A stretch of DNA of 64,000 bases, taken from contig JH720314.1 of NCBI GenBank assembly GCA_000231825.2, forward strand, positions 806,001-870,000, written 5' to 3'. Positions within the stretch are counted from its first letter, which is position 1. Each line of letters opens with the position of its first letter. A program made the position numbers and the translations under genes. The DNA comes from Tetrahymena elliotti 4EA. Lineage: Eukaryota; Ciliophora; Oligohymenophorea; Hymenostomatida; Tetrahymenidae. Positions 35,865 to 47,600 of this stretch are shown here, piece after piece. The notes under the pieces were generated by a model. The model was not told the origin of the DNA and searched no databases. It worked only from the letters and a program-made list of their open reading frames with translations.

Positions 35865-36632
35865 TCATTAAAGATGTTCTAAATTTTTTATTTTTAAATA
35901 ATACAAATTTGAGGTTTTTTTTTTAGTGTACCACTGCATTTGTAAATTTTTAGACTCTTATCTCTCTTTTATTAATTAAGACCTTTTATTGCTTGTATCA
36001 CTTAGAATAATTTCTTGTATTTCATTATAATTAAATTTTAATATATAACACTCATTAGATATTTTTATCAAATCTTCAAATGTTACATCTTTGTAATCAT
36101 TACTATTTTTAAGCTTTATTATCCATTTATTTTGCCTACTTTAAAGTGGATTGGATAAATAAAATTTCCCTTTGATACAAATCAATAAATTGATCATAGT
36201 CTTTTTCTTTTCAATATCTTTTAAATCAATTTCATCATAGTTAAGGTGTTATTTCTTACCACCTACATTATTATCAAGAGAATAGTAATTTTAGAATAAT
36301 AAACTATTTATATTTATAAAAGCTTCTTCTAGCTAGCCTATTTTAGCATAAATATTGTTTTTAAAATCACTTATAATTTACTCTTTTAAATTTCTAGATA
36401 AAAAACTAAATCTTTCTGAAAAAATGATTCCAGCTATAAAGTTTTTTTGTTCAAAATTATTTGACTGATCAGTTTACGAATCTGAAATATTTTTATCATC
36501 TAATTCCTCAAAAAATATATTATAGTTATCTCTACTCGAATTTGGTTCAGTTTTATAAATAAAATCATAGCAAATATTACCTAATTAATATTTTTCAACA
36601 AATGTTGAGGTATAATAGTAAGCACAATTCAT
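35865..36632 (-). CDS. Hypothetical 255-aa protein, function unknown
   Basis: A single open frame under the ciliate code runs from ATG 36632 (first ATG after an in-frame TGA upstream) to TGA 35865. It begins MNCAYYYTSTFVEKYQLGN and continues with DFIYKTEPNSSRDNYNIFFE, QKNFIAGIIFSERFSFLSRN, QLEEAFININSLLFQNYYSL, MINLLICIKGKFYLSNPLQS and ECYILKFNYNEIQEIILSDT. It is acidic and Asn/Ser/Ile-rich with no signal peptide or TM helix. The 10-base A run near the C-terminus (Lys-Lys-Lys) is a possible error site. It could be a lineage-specific regulatory or structural protein. No family was recognised. Confidence 0.6.
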
Positions 36633-37134
36633 AAATTTATGCTATTTTGATATAATTATTTTCTGATTTATTATTATTAAAGATAATCAAATTATTATTA
36701 AATATTATAAAAAATAATCAAATTATTATTAATTATTTTGTGAATATTTTACAAAAAATTGAGAAAATTTTAATATTGTGGTTGAAATTGTAAATTGAAT
36801 TTAAAATATTCTAATATTTTACCTAATAAAATATTATGTTGAAAAATATTTTTGAAATAAGATTTTAAAAGATTTACTTTATTTTTGATTTGTGGAAATA
36901 TTTAGATAAATCAAATCTATTGGATAAACCATTGATTTTGATTGGCTTAAAAATTTATAAATTAATAGATTAAAGACATCAAATATTATTTCTAAAATAT
37001 GTGAATATTAATTGCGTTATGATGTAAAGAGAACTTATTAAAAAATTATAAAATTAAGATAAAACTCAATCCAATCATTAATAAGCAATAAATTAATAAA
37101 ATATAATTCTTATCATATCATTTAAGATTCATAA
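36633..37134. other. Divergent promoter region with a 19-bp direct repeat
   Basis: Between divergent genes. ATAATCAAATTATTATTAA occurs at 36683-36701 and again at 36714-36732. An upstream ATG at 37019-37024 opens a short frame (MMQRELIKKLQNQDKTQSN) that stops before the splice to the CCDC112-like gene, a possible upstream ORF or alternative first exon. Confidence 0.45.
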
Positions 37135-39442
37135 ATGAATTCTACTAAAGTAAAGAACCTAGAAAGTATATTTCAAATTCTTTTTTTTCTTCCTTAATTT
37201 AGCTTCTCAAATATTATTTATAGAATGGAGAGAGGAATATCTATTGTTAAGAAGATAGATATTTTGTTATGATGAAGACGAAGACGTTTTCAGCTTATTC
37301 AGGCTTAATTCTAAAGATTTAAAGTACAAAGGAATAATTAGGAGGTTGCAAATTGAATTTAATGAAGATAATTTTAACAGGGATTTAGAAAAAAATGAAA
37401 TGCTCACTCAGATATAAGTTATCAAGAGAGAGCAAGGTAGGGTGTTAAAGAAAATGGATGAAAATTGGAATAATCCAAGAATGATGAATTATTTAAAAGG
37501 AGAAGCCGCCAAATTAATTGAAAAGTAGAATGATTTCAAAAATTTTCATGGATCAAATTTTAATTACATAGAGGAAGAAAAGGACACATTGATTTAGGAA
37601 TTAAACTAGTTTGATATTGAAGCTTATGCAGATATTAATTATTAGCAACCCTAGAGCAGATAAAAGTAAAATCTATCTGCTTCGCCATAATAGAATGAGG
37701 AAAGGAAGAAACTCGAAAGTGATTATTAGAAGAAAAATAAAAATAAAAGCAAAAAAAGAAGAAAAGAATTCAAATCACAGGAAGGTTTAGGAGATATGAA
37801 ATAAAGCTATGATACATCTAAAAAATCAAGTTCAGATATAGATGAAGATGATACATTATTATAATAGAATTTACCACCAGAATTAAGGAAAAAGAAACAA
37901 AGATAGCTAAGTATTGAACAAGACTAGAATATAAATGATTAGGAAGGAGATATAGATAAAGATAATGATGATAGGCCTACTTAAGCAGATATTTTTGTTA
38001 CTCAGGATAAAATAAAAAAAGAAAATCCTAATTAATTTCTAAGTAAAGTCTCTGAATTACCTGAAGAAGAGAGTAGATAAATGACATAAAAATTGAATTC
38101 TAATATATTAGCTTCGAATTAATCCAAAGGGAAATCAAATTTTATTTCTCCAAGAAGCTAAAATAATAAAGCAGCTGTAGAAGGTATTTTGAACCATGCA
38201 AACAGCGAATTTGTGGAAGAAGATGAAGCTAATTATTATTAAGAATAAGATGATGAAACAGAACATAAATACTAATAGTAATAAGAAAATAATTATTTCT
38301 ACTCCCCACAAAAAAAATAAAATAAGTAGCCCAATAATTAGCAATATATAAATTCGTATAATACTCCATAGACAAGAAAATATAGCAATTCTCCAAACTA
38401 AGTAAGCCAAGAAAGATCTTTCGAAAATAGATAAAAAAATTAGAGAGCAATAAATCATTAAGAACATCAATATAATCAAGAAAGCAGAAGTTATAGCCCT
38501 CGAGGCTAAAGTAGCAAATAAAATATTTCTCTTCTTGACAAGTCTCTTAATAATATCAGTAATGTAGAAGAAGATCAAAAAGATATGCAGTAAATTAAAG
38601 AATTTGTTAAGAGAATAGATGATTTAATATCAGATTTAGGAGGTAGTAATTGTGGCTGGAGTGAACAAGATCATAGAAGCTTTTTATATCTTATGAAAAA
38701 GTATGGAAAAAATGGTTTAAGGACAAAAGAAGCTATGTGTGATCCAAATATTTCTGTTTTACAATTTTATACTGATAAGCAGTTATTAGATCACATCAAT
38801 TCATATAATTAGTATAAGTTACTTATGGAATAAAAATAAAAGTATATAGATGAATATAAAGAAATTACTCAAAGAATAGAAAAGCGCAAGTAAGCTGAAT
38901 TACAAATTCTAAAGAATGTAAGAAAAGAGAGAGAATATAGTCAATTAAAATAAAGAATCCACTCTACTGTGTAAAAAACTGAATATTATGTAAAATAATT
39001 TGAAGAAATAAAAAAGAAATACAAAGAGATTGAAGTAAAATCTTCTCAAGACTACCAGAACAGGTAAAAATAGAGAGAAAAAGAAGTTTATGATATGGTT
39101 CAAAGAAGGTAAACATAAAAAGAAATGCTCTAAGCAATTAGCTCTAAAAAGAGTTAATAAGAAATAAAAAAAGTAAACATGTTAAAAGAATTAAGTGAAA
39201 AAGAAAAACTATAAAGCTTGATTCCTCCTTAAAATTAAAGCTAGATATCATCTCCATAAAATTTAGTTCACTAAGAAAAAATAGCAAACATACAAAAAGA
39301 TTTAATGATGAAAATGCAATAGTTAGAAGAACTTAGGATGTAAAGTAAATCAAAAAAAATTAATCAATATGTATATTTTACACCTCAAATTAAGAAGAAA
39401 TACTACTCTCCAAATAGACTTAAAATGGAATAAATCTACTGA
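37135..39442 (+). CDS. CCDC112-like coiled-coil protein with a SANT/Myb-like segment
   Basis: CCDC112 is a centriolar-satellite/basal-body coiled-coil protein. A proposed first exon MNSTKVKNLE joins through a 37-bp intron (37166-37202, phase 1) to SQILFIEWREEYLLLRRQIF, then YDEDEDVFSLFRLNSKDLKY, VLKKMDENWNNPRMMNYLKG and a long Lys/Asp/Gln-rich low-complexity part. The diagnostic block follows: IKEFVKRIDDLISDLGGSNC, then GWSEQDHRSFLYLMKKYGKN. This matches the CCDC112 region where a GGW..EEHN.FLK..KK segment precedes a disordered/coiled tail. The rest is coiled coil (EEIKKKYKEIEVKSSQDYQN, DMVQRRQTQKEMLQ) ending FTPQIKKKYYSPNRLKMEQI then Y. Stop TGA 39440-39442. The start is tentative. It lies about 3.3 kb from the CPAP-like gene on the same strand. 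Confidence 0.68.
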
Positions 39443-39955
39443 GTTTTCCAAAATATAAAATAAAGCTAAAAAATATATTAAATTTTAAATTACAAAATAA
39501 TCTCATTCTAAATATTTTTTATTTTACTACTTTCTGTAAAATCTATTGAATTTTTCCCTTAAAAGTTTCAAAGTATATTTCAATATATTTTTTAAATTTT
39601 TCAAAAAGATAATACATTTTAAAAATAAATTTATAATTTTAAAAAAAACTTAAATACAATAGATAATCTGAATAATCCAAATTAAAAAAAATAAAGTTAA
39701 AACAAATTTCTATTTTATTCATTCAAAATCTTACTCTAAAAATTTATTTTCTTTTTTTCTTATGGAAAATCTGATGATTTAAAGTTTCGTTTGTTTTAAC
39801 AAATTTTCTTAGTTTTTTGAAAGACATTACATTTTTCAAAATAAACATTGAATAAACATTCAAAAATTTACTAAAATTAAGAAAGTAAAATAAGATTTAT
39901 CAATCCAAAAAGTTTTATTTTTATTTTTCTTTTTGAAAATCTGTTTTAATTAAAC

Positions 39956-40001
39956 CCTTAAAAGTTTCATTGATTTTACCTTAAAAGTTTCACTGATTTT
40001 A
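39956..40001. repeat. Two tandem 23-bp units
   Basis: CCTTAAAAGTTTCATTGATT plus TTA at 39956-39978 is repeated at 39979-40001 with one change (CATTG to CACTG). Confidence 0.85.
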
Positions 40002-40006
40002 CATAC

Positions 40007-40022
40007 TTTGAAACGTTTCAAA
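40007..40022. repeat. Perfect 16-bp palindrome
   Basis: TTTGAAACGTTTCAAA is identical to its reverse complement. It lies five bases after the 23-bp tandem repeat and shares its GTTTC core, so it may be one site with several half-sites. Confidence 0.85.
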
Positions 40023-40377
40023 AAAAAAATTAAAATCAATAAAATCTTGCTAAAGATTTAGAGAAGTTCTTTGAGAAATAAATTGTAATGTGTTTAAGAT
40101 TTTTTCTAATCTCAAATCAATTTTTTTTATATTGAATGGATAAAATAATTCTTCTACTTCATTCAATAAGAAAAATAGAAATAACAGTATTTGACAAATA
40201 AATAGTAAAATTGTAAATGAATAACTAATTTTTGATTTGAATAAAACACGAAATTAAAACAAATACTTACAATAAAGAAGAATAAAAAAGTAAATATTAA
40301 AATAAATATTTAAAATCAAAAAAATGTTTATTAATAAATTATTGTTGTGAGATATTACAATTAATTTATAACAATAA

Positions 40378-41690
40378 TCATCCTCCGCCACATTCTTCAT
40401 CTGATGAGTAATTACCAGGATCACCTCCATAATTTGGCTCAGGGTCTAATGCAATAGGGTCTTCTGCATTCATAGAGTCGCAATCAGTGTTGATAGCTAT
40501 AAGTAGCTAGGTTTTTAATGCTACTTTTGTTGTATATGCAGGAAGTTCTAAATTAAAGAAGCATGTATCAGCCTTGGGAAGGGCTTTATCTGGCTAGTAG
40601 GTTTAGTAAGTGGCAGGTTTAATCATAAATCTTATCTAGTTTCTTTCAAATTCTTCATCATTAGCTGGAAGACGTTCTTGTCCCCAACAGAATTTGACAA
40701 ATCTTAAAGATTCAGTATGAGATAATTCATGCAAAACTTCCCACAAGAATTTAATATGAGGGGTATTTTCATTAATTGATGGACTATAAATAGTATGACG
40801 CTTAAGTAAATCAAAATCAACTTTCTTACGTCCACAAACCCACATTTCTAAATCTACTGAACGAACTGTATTAAGTAAAGATTAAGGAATGATTTGTGTT
40901 AAACCATTTTTAATTGCTTATATTTGCAATGAACTCTCTCTAATCTTGGCTTCAACAACTCTTGCTATATAATCTTGGCGATCTTCATATGTTACATTAA
41001 TTTTAGAGCCATTTTTCTTTAACTCTACAGTGCTCAAATCACTTAAAGTTGTAGTATAAGTTTCAAAGAAAGATTCTTAAAATACAGTTTTTTCGCAGGA
41101 ATCAATAAATTTAATCATATCAAAAACAGGACGATCTACTTCTTCTAAATCTTCAAGAGTAATTTCTTCTCCAACTAATTGCTTCCATAGGATTTAAGGT
41201 AAATCAAGGGTTAAGTGAGTACCTGTACGAACACATGTACCCATTAAAACACCTAAGAACTCAAATAATTGTAATTGATAAGAGCTCTTAGCAGAAGGAT
41301 TTACAACATATTTATCTCTAGCATCTCCAAGCTTAGAAATATTATTAGTTGATGGCAGCAATAAATTAAGTTATCTTTAATGAGCTGATAAGACATTTGG
41401 TTGTAATTCTGATGAAATATCTGCAAAGAATTATCTGTAAGGACCAGATTCACCCATAACTAATTCTCCCTTAAATATAGTTTCAAAGGCAATAAAGGGA
41501 TCTGTTCCTGTAGGTTTGACAGGTCTTTATTGTAATAAAAGAATAATTATTAATAAAATGAATTAACTACTAATTTCAATTGAATTACCTTAAAAGTGTT
41601 ACAGAGAAATCTTTTATTTGGTCAAATGCCTTTGTAAATAAGAAATCTTCTTTGAGGTTACTTGAAACTATGTTTTTGAAATTTGAAGAT
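40378..41690 (-). other. HECT catalytic domain of the giant ligase
   Basis: Bi-lobed HECT domain. The acceptor Cys codon is at 40561-40563 (ADTCFF). Sixty residues follow it: the usual C-lobe end (LKTQLLIAIN) and then an extra acidic, Gly/Pro-rich tail ending SSDEECGGG, longer than in most HECT enzymes, where the last residues near the C-terminus influence catalysis. One intron (41529-41590) splits the domain start. Confidence 0.85.
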
Positions 41691-44600
41691 TTAGCATTTT
41701 GATGAGAAAAGATTTCAGTATTTTGATTATATCCTTAAGAGGAGGCAACTTAAGCAGCATCTGAAGTTCTTTGCAATTTAAGTCTTTCAACTTAGACTTT
41801 TGGTACAGAATCTCTCTTAATAGATGTCATATTTAATACTCTTTAGGATAAATCTATTTTTATTGGACTTAACCAAAACGATCTATTCTCAGATAATTAA
41901 TCAGAAATGGACAAATCTAATTTTCCACCATTCTTGTATTTTTGTGCTTAAGTGTGAGAATCTAATGGTTCTTCTTTTGAACTCATGTTGATAAGAGATA
42001 CATTCTTTTGTAAGAATTTGTTGATTAATTTTAAGAGTGCCCATGAGAATCTATTTATTAATGTAAATATATTTAGTATTTGTTTAAATACAACATTTAA
42101 ATGTATTACCTTAAATCAGCAAGAGGCTATTCTGTCAATTTCTTATATTGGAGGATACTTGATTCAGATGAATATCCGATGGGTTATTTGTGTTCAGTTA
42201 AATTATAAGAAGATAAATGGAAACGAATATTAGTTGAGTTGTATTTAAGAACCATTTTTGTTTCCTTACAAACCTCTATTTCTACAAATTAAACTAATTA
42301 AGACAAAAGATAGGCAGGAAGTACTAACTTTTAATCTGCCTTTGTGTGGGCAACATAGTCTAAGTGAATATCAAGACCTAATTTGCTTAAAATTTTGATG
42401 GCTTCCAAAGCTTAGCCATTCAAAATCAAAGAGGTAAATTTATTTTAAATACTCTTGTGGTTTCTGTATTCATTAATATTTAATTATTGAGCTAGTTCTT
42501 CTAGGAATTTATTATTAAGATTCTAACATCTTTAATCAAATTTGTTGAGGACACTTTACTTTACTTTGACTTATGATTCATCAAGGAATCTGAGACATAA
42601 GAATCTCTCTAGCAACTATGTATGCTCGTTTTAGATGAGAGACTTTTGGCCTGAATAGGTCAAGCAACTATCTTAAAGTGATTCAATATTTTAAATTTCT
42701 TTTGTGATATCCTACTTCTTTTAATCAATTTCTTGAGTCTTAGAAGAGTATTTTGCTTCTTCAGTTTTTAATTATTCTTCTAACTGTTAGAGTGAAACTA
42801 AATCTTGGCTATTTGCTACTACGGTATTAGCGGTACTTACAGAAGAAGTTTTTGATTATTTCTTTGAACTACTTTTCTTCTTATCTTCCTTACGTTTTTT
42901 AGATTCTAATAATTTTTATTTTTCTAATTTCTTTTGATCTTTCAAAGATTTTTTCTTAATTTCTTGCTCTAATATATCCTTTTCTTTAGTAAAAGTTTCA
43001 TCTAAAAGCTACTTTTGGGAATCTAATTCTGTAATTTAATTAGTGAGAGTTTATTTTTTGTTTGTGTAAAATTCATTCACAAAAGCCTTCATGTTTTCTA
43101 GGAATTTATTTACCTTTTCTATTTCTTCTTTTCTTTCATTTTCTAGAATCTCTTCAAGAGGAGTTTCATTAGCTTCCTAATCTTATTAGACTTCATTTTC
43201 TTTTTTGTCATCATTACCTTTGTCTTCGTTTTAAAGGGGAATGTTTTCTGGTTTAGGTGCATCACAAACTTCACATATTTGAGATTCCCAAGCATTTTAC
43301 AGGGTACATGATTCACATGACCAGAATTCAGGATGAGCTGGTGCCTATTATTATGGAGCTTAACTGCCTTCTGCTTCTTTATCCGTGCCATTTTATTATG
43401 CTTCAAGCTTTTCTTTATCTTCCTATTCTCTTTTCTTTTCTTAAGCAACCTCTTCTAAATCTAAAACTGCTAACCCATCAGTTAATATTATGCACAATTT
43501 CTAAGATTTGTTTGAGAGTGCTTATTAATCCTAAGGTACCTCAAGCTCATCTGATTACTCTTGCTTATTTAATAAGTGCTTATATTAATCTTCTGAAAGT
43601 ATAAATATATCAGAGCTAGGATTGAGAACTCTCAATTTACTTTTTTCCAAAACAGACAATACATGAGAGCGTGTCTCTTCAATAGTCCATTCAGAAGGTA
43701 AGTTTTTAATCATGCATATTCCTTCTTATTAGAAATTCTCAAATTCAACTTATATATTGATAAATTAATTATAAATCTAATTTGACAAGAGTCCTTGATC
43801 TTCAAAGAAGTTCATTAAAATTTGTAAATTAGCTCCAACTTCAAGCCATTTAGGAATGTTATCTACACTTTCAGAAAGGAGTTATCTAGGATTAATTGTA
43901 AATAGATCCTCTTTCTAATGAATAATAGGGACTGTCAAAGTTTAAAGCATTTCAATATAATCTTAAGTGAATGATGAGTAAAGTTTAGATTCTTAACTAA
44001 AGCTTGTCTTTATTTCATTTGCTTTGGTTATATTATTCTTGACAAACTCTTGTTTTACTCCAAATACCTACCAGTGTTATTTTACTTATTCATTTTAATT
44101 ACATACAAGAACTCCACTATAGATCTAGCTTCTAACAAGGAATCTGAGTTTCCTTGCCGTTCTTATGATAAGTTTAGCAAGTAACTATTTAACGATGCAT
44201 GGACCTTTAAGGTAATCAAAACTTTCAGTCAGGAGAGTCATTATTTTTCCGAGCTTTTCTAGTGATTCTTTATCATCTTTATTCTTCATCAAAGAACTAG
44301 AGACCGAATCTATCAACCAGCATAACATATTCCAGTCTCTAGGAATACCATAAATTACGCAGGGAAGGGTGCTCTGATTGGCATCTTGCTCCAAGGGTGA
44401 AAGTTAATGCTTGTTAAAGTAATAACTGCAGTAAACATCACGACCCTTAAACATCATAGGTTCTATACTTTTTTTAGATTCTTTTCCTGCATTTAACTAT
44501 GAAATTTTATTGATTCCAAGTTCATCTTCGAAGAATTTAAGACCTAATTTATGTTAATTTAAATTTAAAATACAAAAGAAAAATCAAATTTACCTGAATA

Positions 44601-47600
44601 TACTCCAAGGAAAGCATCTTTACGGAATGATAAGACGATTGCGCCAATTAATTCAGCATCAAAACCTTCAAATGAGCATAGACGGAAAGGCTTAGAGTTT
44701 GATGAATTTTATACTTAACCATCAGGAGAGTTAACTTAGGCTAAATTAACTATGTTAATATCCTATACATATCTATTGATTAGAGTTACTTGAGGCTTGA
44801 AATTTTACATTATGTAATCAAACAATAAGTTGATTGTAACTTTGTTTTCCATACCAGCCCAGTCAATGAAGTGTTATATTTGACGTAATTTTTTAAAGGG
44901 ATATAAATGAGCTTAGTGGTCGTGATGAGCTGAAGTATCATGTTTTATATGGCTTCTAAGCTAAGTGAATTAGTCGTTTTCTTATTTAGGAACAAAGGAT
45001 ATATGTTAATGGGATGATTTTATTTATTTGTGAAGTTCACTTTATAGATAAAGAATTGAACCGTTTGTCTTAATCCATCCAAATAAGGGGTCATCTACAA
45101 TTTCTTCAATAATAGAAGATCTAATTATTTCTAAGAATGATAATTTCAAATCAGTAAGTAAGTTGTTTTCCTTAACAAGAACATCAACTGAAGGTAATTA
45201 GGTAAGTGCATTGTTACCTAAAGAGAAAAATTAGAGTAGTGCTTATCTAGAAAGAACAGTTATACTTCTAATCATAGCTTGAAGGAAAGATTCGCTAATA
45301 TAATTTTATGAATAGCTTGAGGCAGGTGGACGAATAGGCTATTCAGGATTCTTTAAACAAGTGACAGGAATCCAAACAGAAATAAGGTGAGCGCGATCAT
45401 GGTCTTAGTAGAGACATAGCACAGCTGAATTACGGGCATCTATTCCAATAGCCAAAACAGGAATATTAGTAACACCTCCAGCAAGCAATTTTTCACGAGA
45501 AAAGAATGGAGTAAGTAAGGAATTGGTTTTTTTGTTGATTATAGATGCTAAAAGCCACTATCCAACACGCACATCTTCAATAGAAATAGTAGACCAATCA
45601 TGATTTGCATCAGGAAGAACAACACCAGATGGTAAGTTCTTTTCACAAATAATATAAGCAACGTTCATAGCTCTTGTTTGATCACCTTTACGTAAAGGAT
45701 AACGAATTTACTCAAAGAAATCTTCAAGTTCATATGGTTTGAGTGTAGATTTAACAAAATCATAAATTTTAGGGATAACGAACTTTTCCCAATATTTAAG
45801 TAATTTATTTTCACTAATTTCAGGTTAATCTTGAGGAAGTGATTCAATATATGGTGATGGAGAAAAGATAAAATCTCTCATATCTCCAGTTTCTTCAGCG
45901 GCTTGAGAAGAAGTTAATTTCTTCAATGAAGGGAAATTATCTGATTAATCTTTCAAAAAAGTAAATCTCTTCTTTTGACTATTGAACATTTTAGGGAATT
46001 TAATCCATTCTAAAGCTGTTTAGTTTTTGTCTATATATTATTCCCAAGTACTAATGAACTCCTCTTCACAAGCAACAGAATTCATTTTTTCTTAAGATGA
46101 TCCTTACTTACACATAGAATCTATAATCTCAAGAAGTTTTAAGCCTTATTCTTTAGTTAACAAATTTCTTTCAACTGCTCTGTTCCACTCTAATTTATTA
46201 GCAATTTAAAGCAAAAATCTCATCAATAATCCTACTCTAATTTTCCATTAGTATTATAAGTGCATGGCCTTTTCTTCTTCTTCTTCTATTATTATCTGTG
46301 AATCACTTTTAGGTTTTGAGGCTTGTTCGCTCTAAGCAGGTTCTTTAGAGTCAGGGATTTCTTACTCTTATTTTTCTCCTTCATTATCAGATTTTGGTTT
46401 TTCAGGTTCTTCTGCAGGTTTTTATTCCTCTGCTTTTTTAGGTTCTTAAGCTTTTTGTTAGGGTGGTTTCTAAGTATGAGCTCCATTCATTAAAATAGCA
46501 CACTTTTATATAGCTTAAAATAATTCAGAAAAGCAATTAAATTTATCAATAGCCCACTCTTCTTCATACATAGGAGTAATATTTCTAAGTTAAACAGTCT
46601 AGACTGAAACAGTTGGACTGCATGTTGATATGATATTACACTTCTTCTATCCACTTCCAATACCTCCAGAAAGTACACATTCTGTATCTTATTCATAGTC
46701 AACATTATTCAAAATGCACTTAGCAGTTTGCCTGACAGACTGTGGCCATCCACCAACAACGTTAAGAATACCAGTTATAATGCTTCTGTCTAATGGAGAG
46801 AATTCAGACTCCCAATTTTTAGCAATTATTGATTCGAGACACAATTTAAGATTATTTTGTTATAAGTTAAGTTGATTTTCATCATTTTGACAAAGGTATC
46901 TAAAGAACTCTATTAAATCGCTCACAATATTATTAGTAGATTATCCTCCTTTGCAATGAGTTTAAATTATACTCTATGCATTTGCTTCAGTGAAGAATGA
47001 TTCCTTAAAATTAAAAGAAAAATAAATTATAAAAATAAAAAAATAAATGAAAGGGATTTACTTTTGAAGAAAGAGAAGTAATTATGTCTATTCCTATTTC
47101 GTATTGAGGGAAAATAGATCCACTACAAATCTAAACAACCATTTAAGATTATTTTTCAGGCTCAGGATCCTTGACAACAACCGATTTCTTTTCAGGACGA
47201 GGAATAGTAATTTCATTAGGGTCAATAATTTTTTTATATTATTCATTAATTCCATCTAGAGGGATGGGTTTTAATTAGTTTTTAATGCCATAATTTACTA
47301 ATGTTGCTAATTCTTATGCCTTATCCTGAGGAAGGAAATCAAACATAGGACCATATCCAAAGATATTAAATAGGGATGCAATAGTTTATATATCCTTAAG
47401 ATGAGCCTATATACGATGAATAAAGTTCTTGGCCTTTATAATTTCCATTTTCTTTTCAATTGGGTCACCTTCTTCAAACTCTTTAATTTCCTTGTCAGCT
47501 TATTCCATTTTTTTCATTAAAGTAGCTAAACCAAGGTTTTACCAAACTTGTTTGACTTTCTTTTTGATTTTTCCTCTCTTTGTATCTCCCTAGAATACTG

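Larger units (their letters stand above)
39443..40377. other. Convergent intergenic region with GTTTC repeats and a perfect palindrome
   Basis: About 0.9 kb between the 3' ends of the CCDC112-like and giant HECT genes. The word AAAGTTTC recurs (near 39560, 39781 and in both 23-bp units), and a 16-bp palindrome follows. No gene was recognised. Confidence 0.6.

Noticed and set aside
38135..38578. 147-aa minus-strand hydrophobic ORF that looks like a membrane protein
   Set aside because: It is the complement of the Gln/Asn/Lys-rich part of the CCDC112-like gene. TAA/TAG/AAT-rich sense codons give Ile/Leu/Phe on the other strand.
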